DNA of 64,000 bases from Wigglesworthia glossinidia. Its GTDB lineage: Bacteria; Pseudomonadota; Gammaproteobacteria; Enterobacterales; Enterobacteriaceae. The number at the start of each line of letters is the position of its first letter. Positions within the stretch are counted from its first letter, which is position 1. The notes under the pieces are model-generated. The model saw nothing but the letters and a program-made list of their open reading frames with translations. It ran no database searches and was not told where the DNA came from. The position numbers and the translations under genes were made by a program. The stretch covers positions 167,182 through 231,181 of the forward strand of contig JAVBJL010000009.1 in NCBI GenBank assembly GCA_030827005.1, given 5' to 3'. Shown piece after piece: positions 1 through 9,516 of this stretch.

Positions 1-18
1 GTAATACGTATTAACCTT

Positions 19-1452
19 ATGGATAAAATTTTAGTATGGTTTCGAAATGATTTGAGAATGCATGATAATCCGGCGCTATATCATGCGTGTAAAAACGTAA
101 ATGCATTAATATCGGGAGTTTTTATTGCTACGCCAGAACAATGGAAAATACATTCTACTTCTGATATTCAAGTGAATTTTATTTATAAAAATGTATTAAA
201 ATTAAAAAAAAAATTAGCTAATAAAAAAATTAATCTAATTATACACACATGTAAAGATTTTTTTCAAACTACAGATTGGATTTTTAATTTTTGTTATAAA
301 AATAAAATTAGTCAACTATATTTTAATCGTCAGTATGAATACAATGAACTTAAAAGAGATAATTTAGTTAAATTAAAACTAGCTAATATTACCGAATGTA
401 TTGCTTTTGATGGAAATTTACTTATTTCTACAAAAAAAATTTTTAATCAAAAATTAAAAGGATATAAAATATATACACCTTTTTTAAAAAAGTGTACTGA
501 TATAATTTCTCAATCTAATATAAACATCTTGCCTGCACCAAAAATTCGTAAAAATAGTACATTAAAAAATAACTTACTACATATCGATCAATATAAAATT
601 TATAATAAAAAATTTTTTAACCATTTTCCTTCTGGAGAAGATTATGCTTTGAATAAATTAAAAAAATTTGTACGTAAAAAACTATGTAATTATCATAAAA
701 ATCGAGATTTTTTTTCTTTAGATACAACTAGTTGCTTATCTCCATACCTAACTGTAGGAGCTTTATCAATTAGAAAATGTTTATATGAAATCTTAAAAAA
801 TAATAAAAATTTTATAATGCAAAAAAATTTAGGACCATTTAAATGGTATAGCGAATTAATATGGAGAGAATTTTATCAACATTTAATAATATCATATCCG
901 TTTCTATCAATGTCTAAACCATTTCTTCAATGGACAGATGCCATTCCATGGGAAAATAATCCTAAACACATACAAGCATGGAAAAATGGTTTTACAGGAT
1001 ATCCATTAATTGACGCATCTATGCGTCAGTTAAAAAAAACTGGTTGGTTGCATAATCGATTACGTATGATTTCTGCAAGTTTTTTAGTAAAAAATTTATT
1101 TGTAGACTGGAGGATCGGAGAAAAATATTTTTTATCTCAATTGATTGACGGGAATTTATCTTCAAATAACGGCGGTTGGCAATGGTCTGCATCTGTTGGA
1201 GCAAGTTCAAATCCGTATTTTCGAGTATTTAATCCTAGTATTCAGGGGAAAAAATTTGATTATTATGGAAATTTTATACGATTTTGGATTCCAGAATTAT
1301 CTGAACTTCCAGACAGTTATATACATAATCCTCATGATTGCACAACCAGGAAAGATATTTTAGCTCATTATCCTGCTCCAATAATACAGTACAAAACTTC
1401 CCATATAAAATTTTTTAAAGCATATCTATATGCTAAAAATAAATTAAAATAA
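19..1452 (+). CDS. phrB: Deoxyribodipyrimidine photolyase
   Basis: Light-driven repair of cyclobutane pyrimidine dimers using FAD and an antenna cofactor. The 477-residue protein is close to the E. coli length (472). The N-terminal photolyase domain opens with VWFRNDLRMHDNPAL (residues 6-20). The FAD-binding helical domain covers roughly residues 200-470 and includes WYSELIWREFYQHL and the family signature NGGWQWSASVGAS around residues 380-395. The gene appears complete, with an ATG start only 18 bases from the window edge, so its promoter lies outside. It stands alone upstream of ackA. Retention of a light-dependent enzyme in a presumed internal symbiont is curious but has precedents in other insect symbionts. 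Confidence 0.97.
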   Translation: MDKILVWFRNDLRMHDNPALYHACKNVNALISGVFIATPEQWKIHSTSDIQVNFIYKNVLKLKKKLANKKINLIIHTCKDFFQTTDWIFNFCYKNKISQLYFNRQYEYNELKRDNLVKLKLANITECIAFDGNLLISTKKIFNQKLKGYKIYTPFLKKCTDIISQSNINILPAPKIRKNSTLKNNLLHIDQYKIYNKKFFNHFPSGEDYALNKLKKFVRKKLCNYHKNRDFFSLDTTSCLSPYLTVGALSIRKCLYEILKNNKNFIMQKNLGPFKWYSELIWREFYQHLIISYPFLSMSKPFLQWTDAIPWENNPKHIQAWKNGFTGYPLIDASMRQLKKTGWLHNRLRMISASFLVKNLFVDWRIGEKYFLSQLIDGNLSSNNGGWQWSASVGASSNPYFRVFNPSIQGKKFDYYGNFIRFWIPELSELPDSYIHNPHDCTTRKDILAHYPAPIIQYKTSHIKFFKAYLYAKNKLK

Positions 1453-1601
1453 ATTATATTTTATAAAAATGCATAAATGAATAAATTTAATTATATCAAT
1501 AGATTAATATTAAATGATAAATTTTCCGATACTTACTATGTTAGTATTCATTATAGCGCTATTTTTTATAGAATAAATATTTAAATTTTAAAAGGTATTT
1601 T

Positions 1602-2810
1602 ATGTCAAGTGAATTAATACTAGTATTAAATTGTGGCAGTTCTTCTATAAAATTTTCTATTATTCATCCAAATACGGAGACTAAATATATTTCTGGAATT
1701 GCAGAATGTTTAAATTTACCAGAAGCATCTATTACATGGAAAATTGATAATAATTCATATCATGAATGTTTAGGAAAATATTCTAATCATAACTATGCAT
1801 TAAATTTTATCGTGAACGTTATTTTATTAAAAAAAAAAACAATACTAGATAAAATATGTGGCATAGGACATAGAATTGTGCATGGCGGTAAAAAGTGTAC
1901 ACAATCTGCCATTATAAATGAAAAAATTTTAAAAAATATTAAAGATTCTATTCCTTTTGCACCATTGCATAATCCAGCTCATTTAATCGGAATAGAAGAG
2001 TCTTTTAAAATATTTCCGCATCTTATAAAAAAAAACGTAGCTGTTTTTGATACCGCATTTCATCAAACTATGCCGAAAGAATCATATTTATATGCTATTC
2101 CATATTTTTTATATAAAAATTATAATATCCGTAGATATGGAGCACACGGGATTAGTCATTATTATGTCAGTCGTAAAGCAGCACAAATTTTAAATATCCC
2201 TATTGAAAAATCTAATTTCATTACATGTCATCTGGGAAACGGAGGTTCTGTTGCAGCTATTTTTAATGGAAAATGTATTGATACTTCTATGGGTTTAACT
2301 CCATTAGAAGGTTTAGTAATGGGAACAAGATGCGGAGATATAGATCCATCTATCATTTTTTATTTAAATGAAAAGTTTCATATTCCAATTAAAAAAATTC
2401 GTAATATTCTTTCTAAAGAATCTGGATTATTAGGATTAACACAAATAAGCAGTGATTTTCGCTATATTGAAAAGAATTTTTTTTATGATGCTTCTGCAAC
2501 AATAGCTATGAAAATATACTGTCGTCGTTTAGCAAAATATATTGGCGCATATAGCACGCTAATGAATAATAAATTGGACGGGATTATTTTTACTGGAGGT
2601 ATCGGAGAAAATGCATGTCACATGAGAGAATTATCTATAAACAAGTTAAATCTTTTAGGATTTTTTATTGATGTAGAAAAAAATTTAAAAGTACGTTTGG
2701 GTAAATCTGGAATTATTACAAAAAAAAATAGTCGTCCCGTATTAGTAATCCCAACTAATGAAGAGCTTATTATCGCACAAGAAACATTACGTATTACTAA
2801 TAAATTATAA
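1602..2810 (+). CDS. ackA: Acetate kinase
   Basis: Interconverts acetyl phosphate plus ADP with acetate plus ATP, giving substrate-level ATP. The 402 residues match the E. coli length (400). The ASKHA-fold phosphate motif [10 protein letters not shown] lies near residues 8-17, [11 protein letters not shown] near 207-217 and FTGGIGEN near 331-338. An AAAGG ribosome-binding sequence precedes the ATG. It is followed after 33 bases by pta on the same strand, the usual ackA-pta operon, so the two enzymes convert acetyl-CoA to acetate. Confidence 0.98.
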   Translation: MSSELILVLNCGSSSIKFSIIHPNTETKYISGIAECLNLPEASITWKIDNNSYHECLGKYSNHNYALNFIVNVILLKKKTILDKICGIGHRIVHGGKKCTQSAIINEKILKNIKDSIPFAPLHNPAHLIGIEESFKIFPHLIKKNVAVFDTAFHQTMPKESYLYAIPYFLYKNYNIRRYGAHGISHYYVSRKAAQILNIPIEKSNFITCHLGNGGSVAAIFNGKCIDTSMGLTPLEGLVMGTRCGDIDPSIIFYLNEKFHIPIKKIRNILSKESGLLGLTQISSDFRYIEKNFFYDASATIAMKIYCRRLAKYIGAYSTLMNNKLDGIIFTGGIGENACHMRELSINKLNLLGFFIDVEKNLKVRLGKSGIITKKNSRPVLVIPTNEELIIAQETLRITNKL

Positions 2811-2843
2811 ACTGAACTACAAGTATATATTGGAGAAATACAT

Positions 2844-4970
2844 ATGTCTCGTACAATAATGCTTATTCCAACTCAAAACGATGTTGGATTACCTAATATA
2901 TTTTCCGGAATTATGTATGCTATAAATCAATCAGGTGTTCCATTTACCGTTTTCCAGCCTTTTGATAATCTTCATGAAGATTCATGCAGTTTTGATATCA
3001 TTAAATATTCATCGAATATACTTAATATTAAATACACAGAAATTAAATCAGAGCATTTTATTAAAAATACGATACAAATTTTATGTTCTAATCAAAAAAA
3101 TATTTTGATAGAAAAAATTATTGAAAAATTTTATCAACAAAAAAACTCAAAATTTATCACATTAATTCCTGGAATTTATATAAATAAAAATAATTTGAAT
3201 TTTATGCAAATAAATTATGAAATTGCTCAAATTTTAAACTCAGATATTATTTTAGTATCAGAATTTAATAATAATATTTTCAAATCACTTTCCGAGTATA
3301 TCGAATTTATCACCTCACCTTTTGGTGGAATACGAAATAAAAAAATTATAGGAATAATATTAAATAAAATAAATTTCCCAGTTGATTCAAATGGAAAAAA
3401 ATGTACAGATTGGACAAGAATGCTATTAGTTAATAAATATGCAAAACAAGAAAAGATGAGTATTGAACTACAAGTATTAAGCAGTTATATCAAGATTCCT
3501 ATTTTAGCTAGAATCGCGTGGAATATAGATTTAGATTTTATATATCTATATAATTTTAAACAATATTTTAATGCTAACATTATAAATACATATAAAAAAA
3601 ATTATATTATAAAATCAATTATTATTTATCAACATTACGATCAAATTCTATTTAATAATAATTTTAAGCAATCTTTATTAATTATATCAAAGGAATGTTT
3701 AAATGAAAATTTAAAATTTTTTTTGAAAAAATTTAAAGCGATCTTAATTCTAGGAGTTGATCAAAAAGATATAAAAATTGAAAATCTTCGGAATATAGCC
3801 GACAATAAAAAAGTTATTTTATTATCATTAAATACAAGCTATCTTGATTTATTTGAGAAATTAAAAAATTTAAAACTGACATATTTAAAAAATAATCAAG
3901 ATGTTTTTAAAATGAATGCATATATCGCTCAATTTATTGATAAAAATTGGATAAATTCTTTAAAGTTAAAACCATATAAAAATAACATATATTCCCCACA
4001 AATGTTTAAATACAATTTGATACAATTAGCAAAAAAAGAGTTAAAAAATATTATTCTTCCAGAATCTTATGACGTAAGAATATTACAGGCAGCTAACACT
4101 TGTATTAAAAAAAATATTGCTCGCTGCACATTATTAGGCGATCCGAAACATATTCAGCAAATAATACGTCAAAATGGCATGTATTTAGAAAAAAATATTC
4201 ATATTCTTAATCCTATAGAAATAAGAGAAAAATATATCTCTCGTATGATATTATTAAGAAACAAGAAAGAAATGTCTGAAAATATCGCAAAAAAACAACT
4301 AAAAAATAATATTGTATTAGCCACATTAATGTTAAATGAAGGTATTGTTGACGGATTAGTTGCCGGAGCAATTAGCACCACTGCAGAAACATTAAGGCCT
4401 GCATTTCAATTTATTAAATCTTCTCAAAAAAATTCCCTAATTTCTTCAATTTTTTTTATGTTATTACCAAAAAAAACCCTAATATACGGAGATTGTGCAA
4501 TTAATATTGACCCAACAGAACATCAGCTAGCTGAAATTGCAATACAATCTGCTCATTCTGCAATTCAATTTGGTATTGAACCAAGAATTGCCATGATTTC
4601 TTATTCTACTGGATATTCGGGATCCGGAGTCAGTGTAGAGAAAGTGCGAAATGCTACAAGAATAGTTAAAGAAAAATATCCAGAATTTATAATTGATGGT
4701 CCATTACAATATGATGCAGCCATGGTGCAACAGGTGTCAAAAACTAAAGCTCCAAACTCTTGTATTGCTGGAAATTCAACAGTACTGATTTTTCCAGATT
4801 TAAATACTGGTAATACAACATATAAAGCTGTACAAAGATCGGCTAATATTTCCTGTATAGGTCCAATATTACAAGGAATCCGAAAACCAGTAAACGATTT
4901 ATCCAGAGGCGCAAGTGTTGAAGATATCGTATATGTTATTGCTTTAACCGCTATTCAGTCTATGAAATGA
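2844..4970 (+). CDS. pta: Phosphate acetyltransferase
   Basis: Transfers the acetyl group of acetyl-CoA to phosphate, feeding AckA. At 708 residues it is the long enterobacterial form (E. coli 714). A poorly conserved N-terminal P-loop-like/DRTGG regulatory region covers about residues 1-385, and a well conserved catalytic phosphotransacetylase domain follows from about 385 to the end. Visible catalytic-domain motifs include LPESYDVRILQAA, the SYSTGYSGSG loop and DGPLQYDAAM. A GGAGA ribosome-binding sequence sits about 9 bases before the ATG. The N-terminal half has diverged much more than the C-terminal half, which suggests relaxed constraint on regulation. Confidence 0.97.
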   Translation: MSRTIMLIPTQNDVGLPNIFSGIMYAINQSGVPFTVFQPFDNLHEDSCSFDIIKYSSNILNIKYTEIKSEHFIKNTIQILCSNQKNILIEKIIEKFYQQKNSKFITLIPGIYINKNNLNFMQINYEIAQILNSDIILVSEFNNNIFKSLSEYIEFITSPFGGIRNKKIIGIILNKINFPVDSNGKKCTDWTRMLLVNKYAKQEKMSIELQVLSSYIKIPILARIAWNIDLDFIYLYNFKQYFNANIINTYKKNYIIKSIIIYQHYDQILFNNNFKQSLLIISKECLNENLKFFLKKFKAILILGVDQKDIKIENLRNIADNKKVILLSLNTSYLDLFEKLKNLKLTYLKNNQDVFKMNAYIAQFIDKNWINSLKLKPYKNNIYSPQMFKYNLIQLAKKELKNIILPESYDVRILQAANTCIKKNIARCTLLGDPKHIQQIIRQNGMYLEKNIHILNPIEIREKYISRMILLRNKKEMSENIAKKQLKNNIVLATLMLNEGIVDGLVAGAISTTAETLRPAFQFIKSSQKNSLISSIFFMLLPKKTLIYGDCAINIDPTEHQLAEIAIQSAHSAIQFGIEPRIAMISYSTGYSGSGVSVEKVRNATRIVKEKYPEFIIDGPLQYDAAMVQQVSKTKAPNSCIAGNSTVLIFPDLNTGNTTYKAVQRSANISCIGPILQGIRKPVNDLSRGASVEDIVYVIALTAIQSMK

Positions 4971-4981
4971 TATATTTCATA
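4961..4981 (+). other. Inverted repeat over the pta stop codon
   Basis: Eight-base perfect stem TATGAAAT / ATTTCATA with a 5-base loop, overlapping the pta stop codon (4968-4970). It is a possible weak end-of-operon hairpin. It contains only A/T-rich pairs and has no clean T tract after it, so it is not a convincing intrinsic terminator. Confidence 0.35.
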
Positions 4982-5212
4982 GATTTATTTAAAATAATTA
5001 TATACAATTTTATAAATAAATTAATTCTAAAGTATTGAGTATTACTATATTTAATTTCTGAAATAATTTTGACTTATTTAAGTATTTTAATCATATTTTT
5101 AATACAAATAAAATTTTAAATTTTAATTTTTGAAATTTTTTATAAAATATAAATTTTTAATTTAACAACTATTTTTTTATAAATTTAATTAGTCTATTAT
5201 TTGAGATTTAAC

Positions 5213-6511
5213 ATGATTATGAGAAAAAATATTGCCATCTTAGGAGCACAGTGGGGAGATGAAGGAAAAGGAAAAATTGTTGATTTTTTGTCTAAAAAAA
5301 TAAGATATGTAGTCCGATGTCAAGGAGGTAATAATGCAGGACACACAGTAGTAATTGAAAATAAAAAAATTATTTTACATCTGATACCTTCAAGTATTTT
5401 AAATAAACAAACTATTAATATTATTTCTAGCGGAGTTGTAATTTCTTTAGATGCTTTCGTATCAGAAATAAACATGTTACAAAAAAATGGAATTGATTTA
5501 AAAAATAGAATTTTTGTGTCAGGACTTTGTCCACTAGTTTTACCTAATCACATCGCTATGGATATAGCAAGAGAAAAAAATAATAAAAAAAAATTTAGCA
5601 TTGGTACAACAAAACGTGGCATTGGACCTGCTTATGAGGATAAAATTGCTAGACGTGCTTTACGGATACATCATTTATTTGATATAAATAAATTAAAAGA
5701 TAGATTAAAAGTTATAATAGATTACTATAATTTTCAATTAGTAAATTACTACCAAGTAAAATCTATTAATTATCAAGATGTGTTAAGTAATTTGATACAA
5801 CATTCTAAATTTTTAAAATCTATGATCGTAGATATTCCAAATATTCTTGAATATGCTGAAAGTAAAAATGAACCTATTATTTTTGAAGGAGCACAAGGAG
5901 CAATGCTTGATATTGATTATGGAACATATCCATATGTCACTTCTTCTAATACTACAATTGGTGGAATTATTTGTAGTACTGGATTTTCTCCTTTTAAAAT
6001 TAATTATATTTTAGGAATACTAAAAGCCTACTCTACTCGCGTCGGTAAAGGTCCTTTTCCTACAGAAATATTCAATGAAATTAGTAATATATTATTAATA
6101 AAAGGCAAAGAATTTGGTTCTACTACAGGTAGGCATCGTAGAATCGGCTGGTTTGATGCTGTAGCAGTTAGACGTTCTATACAGATAAATTCTTTTTCAG
6201 GTTTTTGTTTAACAAAAATTGATGTATTAGATGATTTAAAAGAACTAAAAATTTGTATCGCTTATAAATTTTCAAAAAGTTTTAATACTAATGATATTTC
6301 ATACTCAGAATACTGGCAAAAAGCTGAGCCTATATACGAATCAATGCCTGGTTGGAATACTAAAACGAAAGGAATTAAAAAATTCGAAGAACTTCCTGTA
6401 CTTGCAAGAAATTATATAAAAAGATTAGAAGAATTAATTCAAGTTCCAATTGAAATGATTTCAACAGGTTCAGAAAGAAGCGATATGATTATATTAAATA
6501 ATATAAATTAA
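5213..6511 (+). CDS. purA: Adenylosuccinate synthetase
   Basis: GTP-dependent joining of IMP and aspartate, the first committed step to AMP. Starting at the ATG at 5213 gives 432 residues, exactly the E. coli length; an in-frame TTG at 5201 is less likely. The P-loop GAQWGDEGKGK begins near residue 10. Conserved blocks GTTKRGIGPAYEDK, EGAQGAMLDIDYGTYP, STRVGKGPFPTE and FCLTKIDVLD follow in order. In E. coli nsrR, rnr and rlmB follow purA. Here rlmB follows after a 642-base gap, so nsrR and rnr are missing from this locus. Confidence 0.98.
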   Translation: MIMRKNIAILGAQWGDEGKGKIVDFLSKKIRYVVRCQGGNNAGHTVVIENKKIILHLIPSSILNKQTINIISSGVVISLDAFVSEINMLQKNGIDLKNRIFVSGLCPLVLPNHIAMDIAREKNNKKKFSIGTTKRGIGPAYEDKIARRALRIHHLFDINKLKDRLKVIIDYYNFQLVNYYQVKSINYQDVLSNLIQHSKFLKSMIVDIPNILEYAESKNEPIIFEGAQGAMLDIDYGTYPYVTSSNTTIGGIICSTGFSPFKINYILGILKAYSTRVGKGPFPTEIFNEISNILLIKGKEFGSTTGRHRRIGWFDAVAVRRSIQINSFSGFCLTKIDVLDDLKELKICIAYKFSKSFNTNDISYSEYWQKAEPIYESMPGWNTKTKGIKKFEELPVLARNYIKRLEELIQVPIEMISTGSERSDMIILNNIN

Positions 6512-7153
6512 ATCGATTAAGCTTTATCTATATACAATTTTTTTAAAAATCTTTTGAAAAAATAAAATAAAAAAACAATTATTTTTTTATTTTAAATCAT
6601 ATAAATGATATGCATAAAAATTTTAATATTTTCATTTAAAAAAATAAATAAAAATTTAATTTTTTAAATAAAGCACCTATAAAATTTTTAAAACAATTAA
6701 TTTGTTATGATAAGATACTCAATCTGATTAAACTAAATTTTATTAACAAATATTAAAATAATATAAATTTTTTAAATAATTATTATTGCTTTATAACATA
6801 AAAACTTTTAAAGTTTTATATTTAAATAATATATTTTTTTAAATCTAAAATCATTTATTAATAAATAACTCAAAAAATTTTTATGGAAATAAAAACATTA
6901 ATATTTTGTAGAATATCGACCTAAAATTTTTTATATATACAATTCAAAATAAAATTATAATTTAAATTTAATATTAAATTAATGTATAAATATTCATAAA
7001 AATGATAGTTTAAACAAAAATTTAATAACACCTTATACTTCATGATTGCAAAAAAAATATAATAATTATTTATATTTATACAATAACAAACATATAATTT
7101 TGCATCAATTTATAACCTTTATACTCTTTCTTATAAATATAAATAAATAAAAT
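6512..7153. other. Long gene-free gap between purA and rlmB
   Basis: 642 bases of extremely AT-rich sequence, the longest gap in the window. I see no open frame of useful size, no tRNA and no convincing hairpin. In the E. coli order nsrR and rnr (RNase R) would lie here, so this is most simply the eroded remains of those genes. No residual similarity can be read by eye. The rlmB promoter should be at its right end. Confidence 0.6.
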
Positions 7154-7906
7154 ATGCACGATATAATATACGGAATTCATGTAATAAAAGAAATTTTAGA
7201 CACCTGCTCAAATCAATTGATACATATTTTTTTTCAACAAAACAGACAAGATTTAAAATTTAAAAATCTGATCTTTTTAGCACGTCAAAATAATATTCCA
7301 ATAAAGTTTGCTACTAGAAAATGGCTAACAAAAATTATCAAATATGATAAACATCAAGGAGTTATTGCTTACGTAAAATCTTTTAATATTTTAAAGGAAA
7401 ATTATTTATCTAAAATTCTTGAAAAAAAAATTTCTTATTTTTTTTTAATTATTGATAATATTAATGATCCAAGAAATTTAGGATCATGTATTAGGTCGGC
7501 CTACTTAGCAGGAGCACATGCAATTATTATAAAAAAAGATCGTTCTTCTAAAATTACCCCTACGGTAAAAAAAGTTTCAAGTGGATCCGTATATCTTATT
7601 CCAATAATACAAGTAATAAATTTAACAAGAACAATAAAACTGTTAAAAAAATATAGTATTAAAGTTATTGGTACATCTAACACAAGTCAAAAAAATCTGT
7701 ATTGTGAAAATTTAAATCATCCTATAGCATTAGTTGTAGGTTCGGAAGAAAAAGGAATTAGTAATTTAATACAAAAAAATTGTGATTATATGTTAAAAAT
7801 TCCTGTAATTAATAATAAATTTCCTTTAAACGTTTCAGTTGCTACTGGAATCTGTTTATTTGAGATAATTCGTCAAAAATATTATAATAAATTAACCAAC
7901 AATTAA
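7154..7906 (+). CDS. rlmB: 23S rRNA 2'-O-ribose methyltransferase (Gm2251)
   Basis: SPOUT-family methyltransferase that modifies G2251 in the peptidyl-transferase P-loop of 23S rRNA. The protein is 250 residues (E. coli 243). An N-terminal substrate-binding domain carries YGIHVIKEIL near residue 6. The SPOUT motifs follow: DNINDPRNLGSCIRSA (about 103-118), VVGSEEKGIS (about 195-204) and IPVINNKFPLNVSVATGICL near the end. No strong ribosome-binding sequence precedes the ATG. The neighbour relation to purA is ancestral, apart from the lost genes between them. Confidence 0.96.
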   Translation: MHDIIYGIHVIKEILDTCSNQLIHIFFQQNRQDLKFKNLIFLARQNNIPIKFATRKWLTKIIKYDKHQGVIAYVKSFNILKENYLSKILEKKISYFFLIIDNINDPRNLGSCIRSAYLAGAHAIIIKKDRSSKITPTVKKVSSGSVYLIPIIQVINLTRTIKLLKKYSIKVIGTSNTSQKNLYCENLNHPIALVVGSEEKGISNLIQKNCDYMLKIPVINNKFPLNVSVATGICLFEIIRQKYYNKLTNN

Positions 7907-8079
7907 ATTATTTATTTGATTTTTTAAAAAAAAATAATAATATTAATAAGTGCTTAAATTAAAAGTATAAATTAAAAATAAACAATTCTTTTATGTTCGA
8001 AGAAATACTATTTTTAATTAAATTAAACTCATTATACATAAAACTTTTTTTAAAAATAAAAGTTGCTCAGGAGTTATCT

Positions 8080-8109
8080 TTTAATTAATATTAAAATGTA
8101 TGTTATGAT
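8080..8109 (+). promoter_or_regulatory. Candidate cspE promoter (extended -10)
   Basis: TGT followed by TATGAT at 8101-8109 matches an extended -10 element (TGn-TATAAT, five of six in the hexamer). The -35 position, about 8080-8085, is weak. Transcription would start near 8116 and give an untranslated leader of about 75 bases, in keeping with the long leaders of cold-shock genes. This is inferred from the motif only. Confidence 0.4.
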
Positions 8110-8116
8110 TGAAAAC

Positions 8117-8144
8117 GCTAGAAATTAATTTAGTTTTTACTAGC
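8117..8144 (+). promoter_or_regulatory. Hairpin in the cspE leader
   Basis: GCTAG at 8117-8121 pairs with CTAGC at 8140-8144, with further partial A/T pairing inside. It would form at the very 5' end of the leader predicted from the extended -10 element. It may stabilise the transcript or sense temperature as in other csp leaders, but the stem is short. Confidence 0.3.
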
Positions 8145-8190
8145 AAACAATATAAGCTTTATTTCTATAATTTTATTAAAGGTAAGTTGC

Positions 8191-8400
8191 ATGTCTAAAA
8201 TTAAAGGTAATGTTAAATGGTTTAATGAATCAAAAGGATTCGGATTTATTACTCCAGAAGATGGAAGCAAAGATGTATTTGTTCATTTTTCTGCTATTCA
8301 AAGTAATGGTTTTAAAACTCTTGCAGAAGGGCAACGCGTGGAATTTGAAATCACTAATGGCGCCAAAGGACCATCGGCTGCTCACGTGACTACAATTTAA
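8191..8400 (+). CDS. cspE: Cold-shock-like protein CspE
   Basis: Small single-stranded RNA/DNA-binding beta-barrel protein that acts as an RNA chaperone and antiterminator. The 69 residues equal the E. coli CspE length and the sequence is nearly identical to it. RNP1 KGFGFI (15-20) and RNP2 VFVHF (about 29-33) are intact. A ribosome-binding sequence AAAGGTAAG lies just before the ATG. Base composition is less AT-rich than the neighbours, as expected for a highly expressed conserved gene. In E. coli cspE lies in the same neighbourhood as lipA, which is retained here. Confidence 0.98.
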   Translation: MSKIKGNVKWFNESKGFGFITPEDGSKDVFVHFSAIQSNGFKTLAEGQRVEFEITNGAKGPSAAHVTTI

Positions 8401-8419
8401 ATTTAAATAACAATTAAAA

Positions 8420-8490
8420 AATCGGATGCAGTGAAAATTTTAATCGATCGACTTAAAGATCGAGCTAAAATAAACGCTGCACTCCTGATT
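8420..8490. terminator. Probable bidirectional terminator between cspE and lipA
   Basis: A long hairpin centred between two convergent genes. The outer stem is 8420-8433 with 8475-8490 (about 14 pairs, two single-base bulges, including TGCAG/CTGCA). An A-rich 4x4 internal loop follows, then five A-T pairs (8438-8442 with 8466-8470), then CGATC/GATCG (8445-8449 with 8458-8462) around an 8-base loop. On the minus strand six Ts follow the hairpin directly (8421-8416), and on the plus strand four Ts follow (8489-8492). It begins about 20 bases after each stop codon. This is the strongest secondary structure seen in the window. Confidence 0.6.
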
Positions 8491-8507
8491 TTAATGCTAA
8501 TAAAATA

Positions 8508-9437
8508 TTATGTTATTTGATCTTTTGCATGATACGAAGACCGTACAAATGGTCCGCACATAGCACTTGTAAAACCAAGATCTAACGCAATTTTTTTAAA
8601 ATTTGAAAACTCGCCGGGAGTAGCGTATCTAATAACGGGAAGATGCTGTCGAGTCGGTCTGAGGTATTGACCAATTGTCAACATGCTTACATGCGATTTT
8701 CTTAAATCTTTCATCACCTGAATAACTTCTCGTTTAGTTTCTCCTAAACCCAACATTATTCCGGATTTTGTTGGAATATCGGGATAAAGTGTATTAAATT
8801 TTTTTAATAAATCAATTGATCTTTCATATTTAGCACCAGGTCTTATTTGGGGATATAATCGAGGAACGCTTTCTATGTTATGATTAAATATATCAGGAGG
8901 AAATGTGCTAATAATTTTTAAAGCATGCGTACCACATCCGCGAAAATCTGGCACTAATATTTCAATTTTAATTTTATTATTTAATTTTCTTATAAAAGCG
9001 ATGCAATTTGCAAATTGATGTGCTCCACCATCTTTTAAATCATCACGATTTACAGACGTTATTACGACGTGTTTAAGTTGCATTTTAATGACAGTTTTTG
9101 CTAACTTTTCGGGTTCTTTTTTATCGATTGTCATAGGCCTTCCCGAACGAACATTACAAAATGGGCATCTACGTGTACAAATAGATCCTAGAATCATAAA
9201 AGTTGCCGTGCCATTATTAAAACATTCTGGTAAATTTGGACAGCAAGCTTCTTCACAAACAGTATGTAAATTTTGATTTTTTATAATACTTTTTATTTTA
9301 TTTATTTTATTAGTATTTATAGGAAGCTTGATTTTTAACCAACTTGGTTTTTTAAGGTTTAATTTATTCCTATCATTAACTAAAGTAATACTGGATATTA
9401 TGTTTTTATTTTTTTTGCTTGATATATTATTTTGCAT
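8508..9437 (-). CDS. lipA: Lipoyl synthase
   Basis: Radical-SAM enzyme that inserts two sulfurs into protein-bound octanoyl groups to make lipoate. The protein is 309 residues (E. coli 321). The auxiliary iron-sulfur cluster cysteines are C61, C66 and C72 in [12 protein letters not shown]. The radical-SAM cluster motif is CTRRCPFC with C87, C91 and C94. The C-terminal RSSY, whose serine ligates the auxiliary cluster, is present. The first 30 residues are divergent. It lies just downstream of lipB, as in E. coli without ybeF, and works on the octanoyl domain that LipB supplies. Since lipB is frameshifted, lipA function may depend on rescue of lipB or on another ligase. Confidence 0.98.
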   Translation of the reverse strand: MQNNISSKKNKNIISSITLVNDRNKLNLKKPSWLKIKLPINTNKINKIKSIIKNQNLHTVCEEACCPNLPECFNNGTATFMILGSICTRRCPFCNVRSGRPMTIDKKEPEKLAKTVIKMQLKHVVITSVNRDDLKDGGAHQFANCIAFIRKLNNKIKIEILVPDFRGCGTHALKIISTFPPDIFNHNIESVPRLYPQIRPGAKYERSIDLLKKFNTLYPDIPTKSGIMLGLGETKREVIQVMKDLRKSHVSMLTIGQYLRPTRQHLPVIRYATPGEFSNFKKIALDLGFTSAMCGPFVRSSYHAKDQIT

Positions 9438-9516
9438 TTTTAAGTTAACTATAAGTGTTTATCGAATATATAAATTAGAAAAGTATGTTAAATTAAGTGA
9501 TTTTTTAAGTCAAATA

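Noticed and set aside
1019..1363. Overlapping and antisense open frames inside phrB, and similar ones inside lon, purL, cyoB and degQ.
   Set aside because: They mirror strongly conserved genes on the other strand or frame, have no recognisable domains and no ribosome-binding sites.
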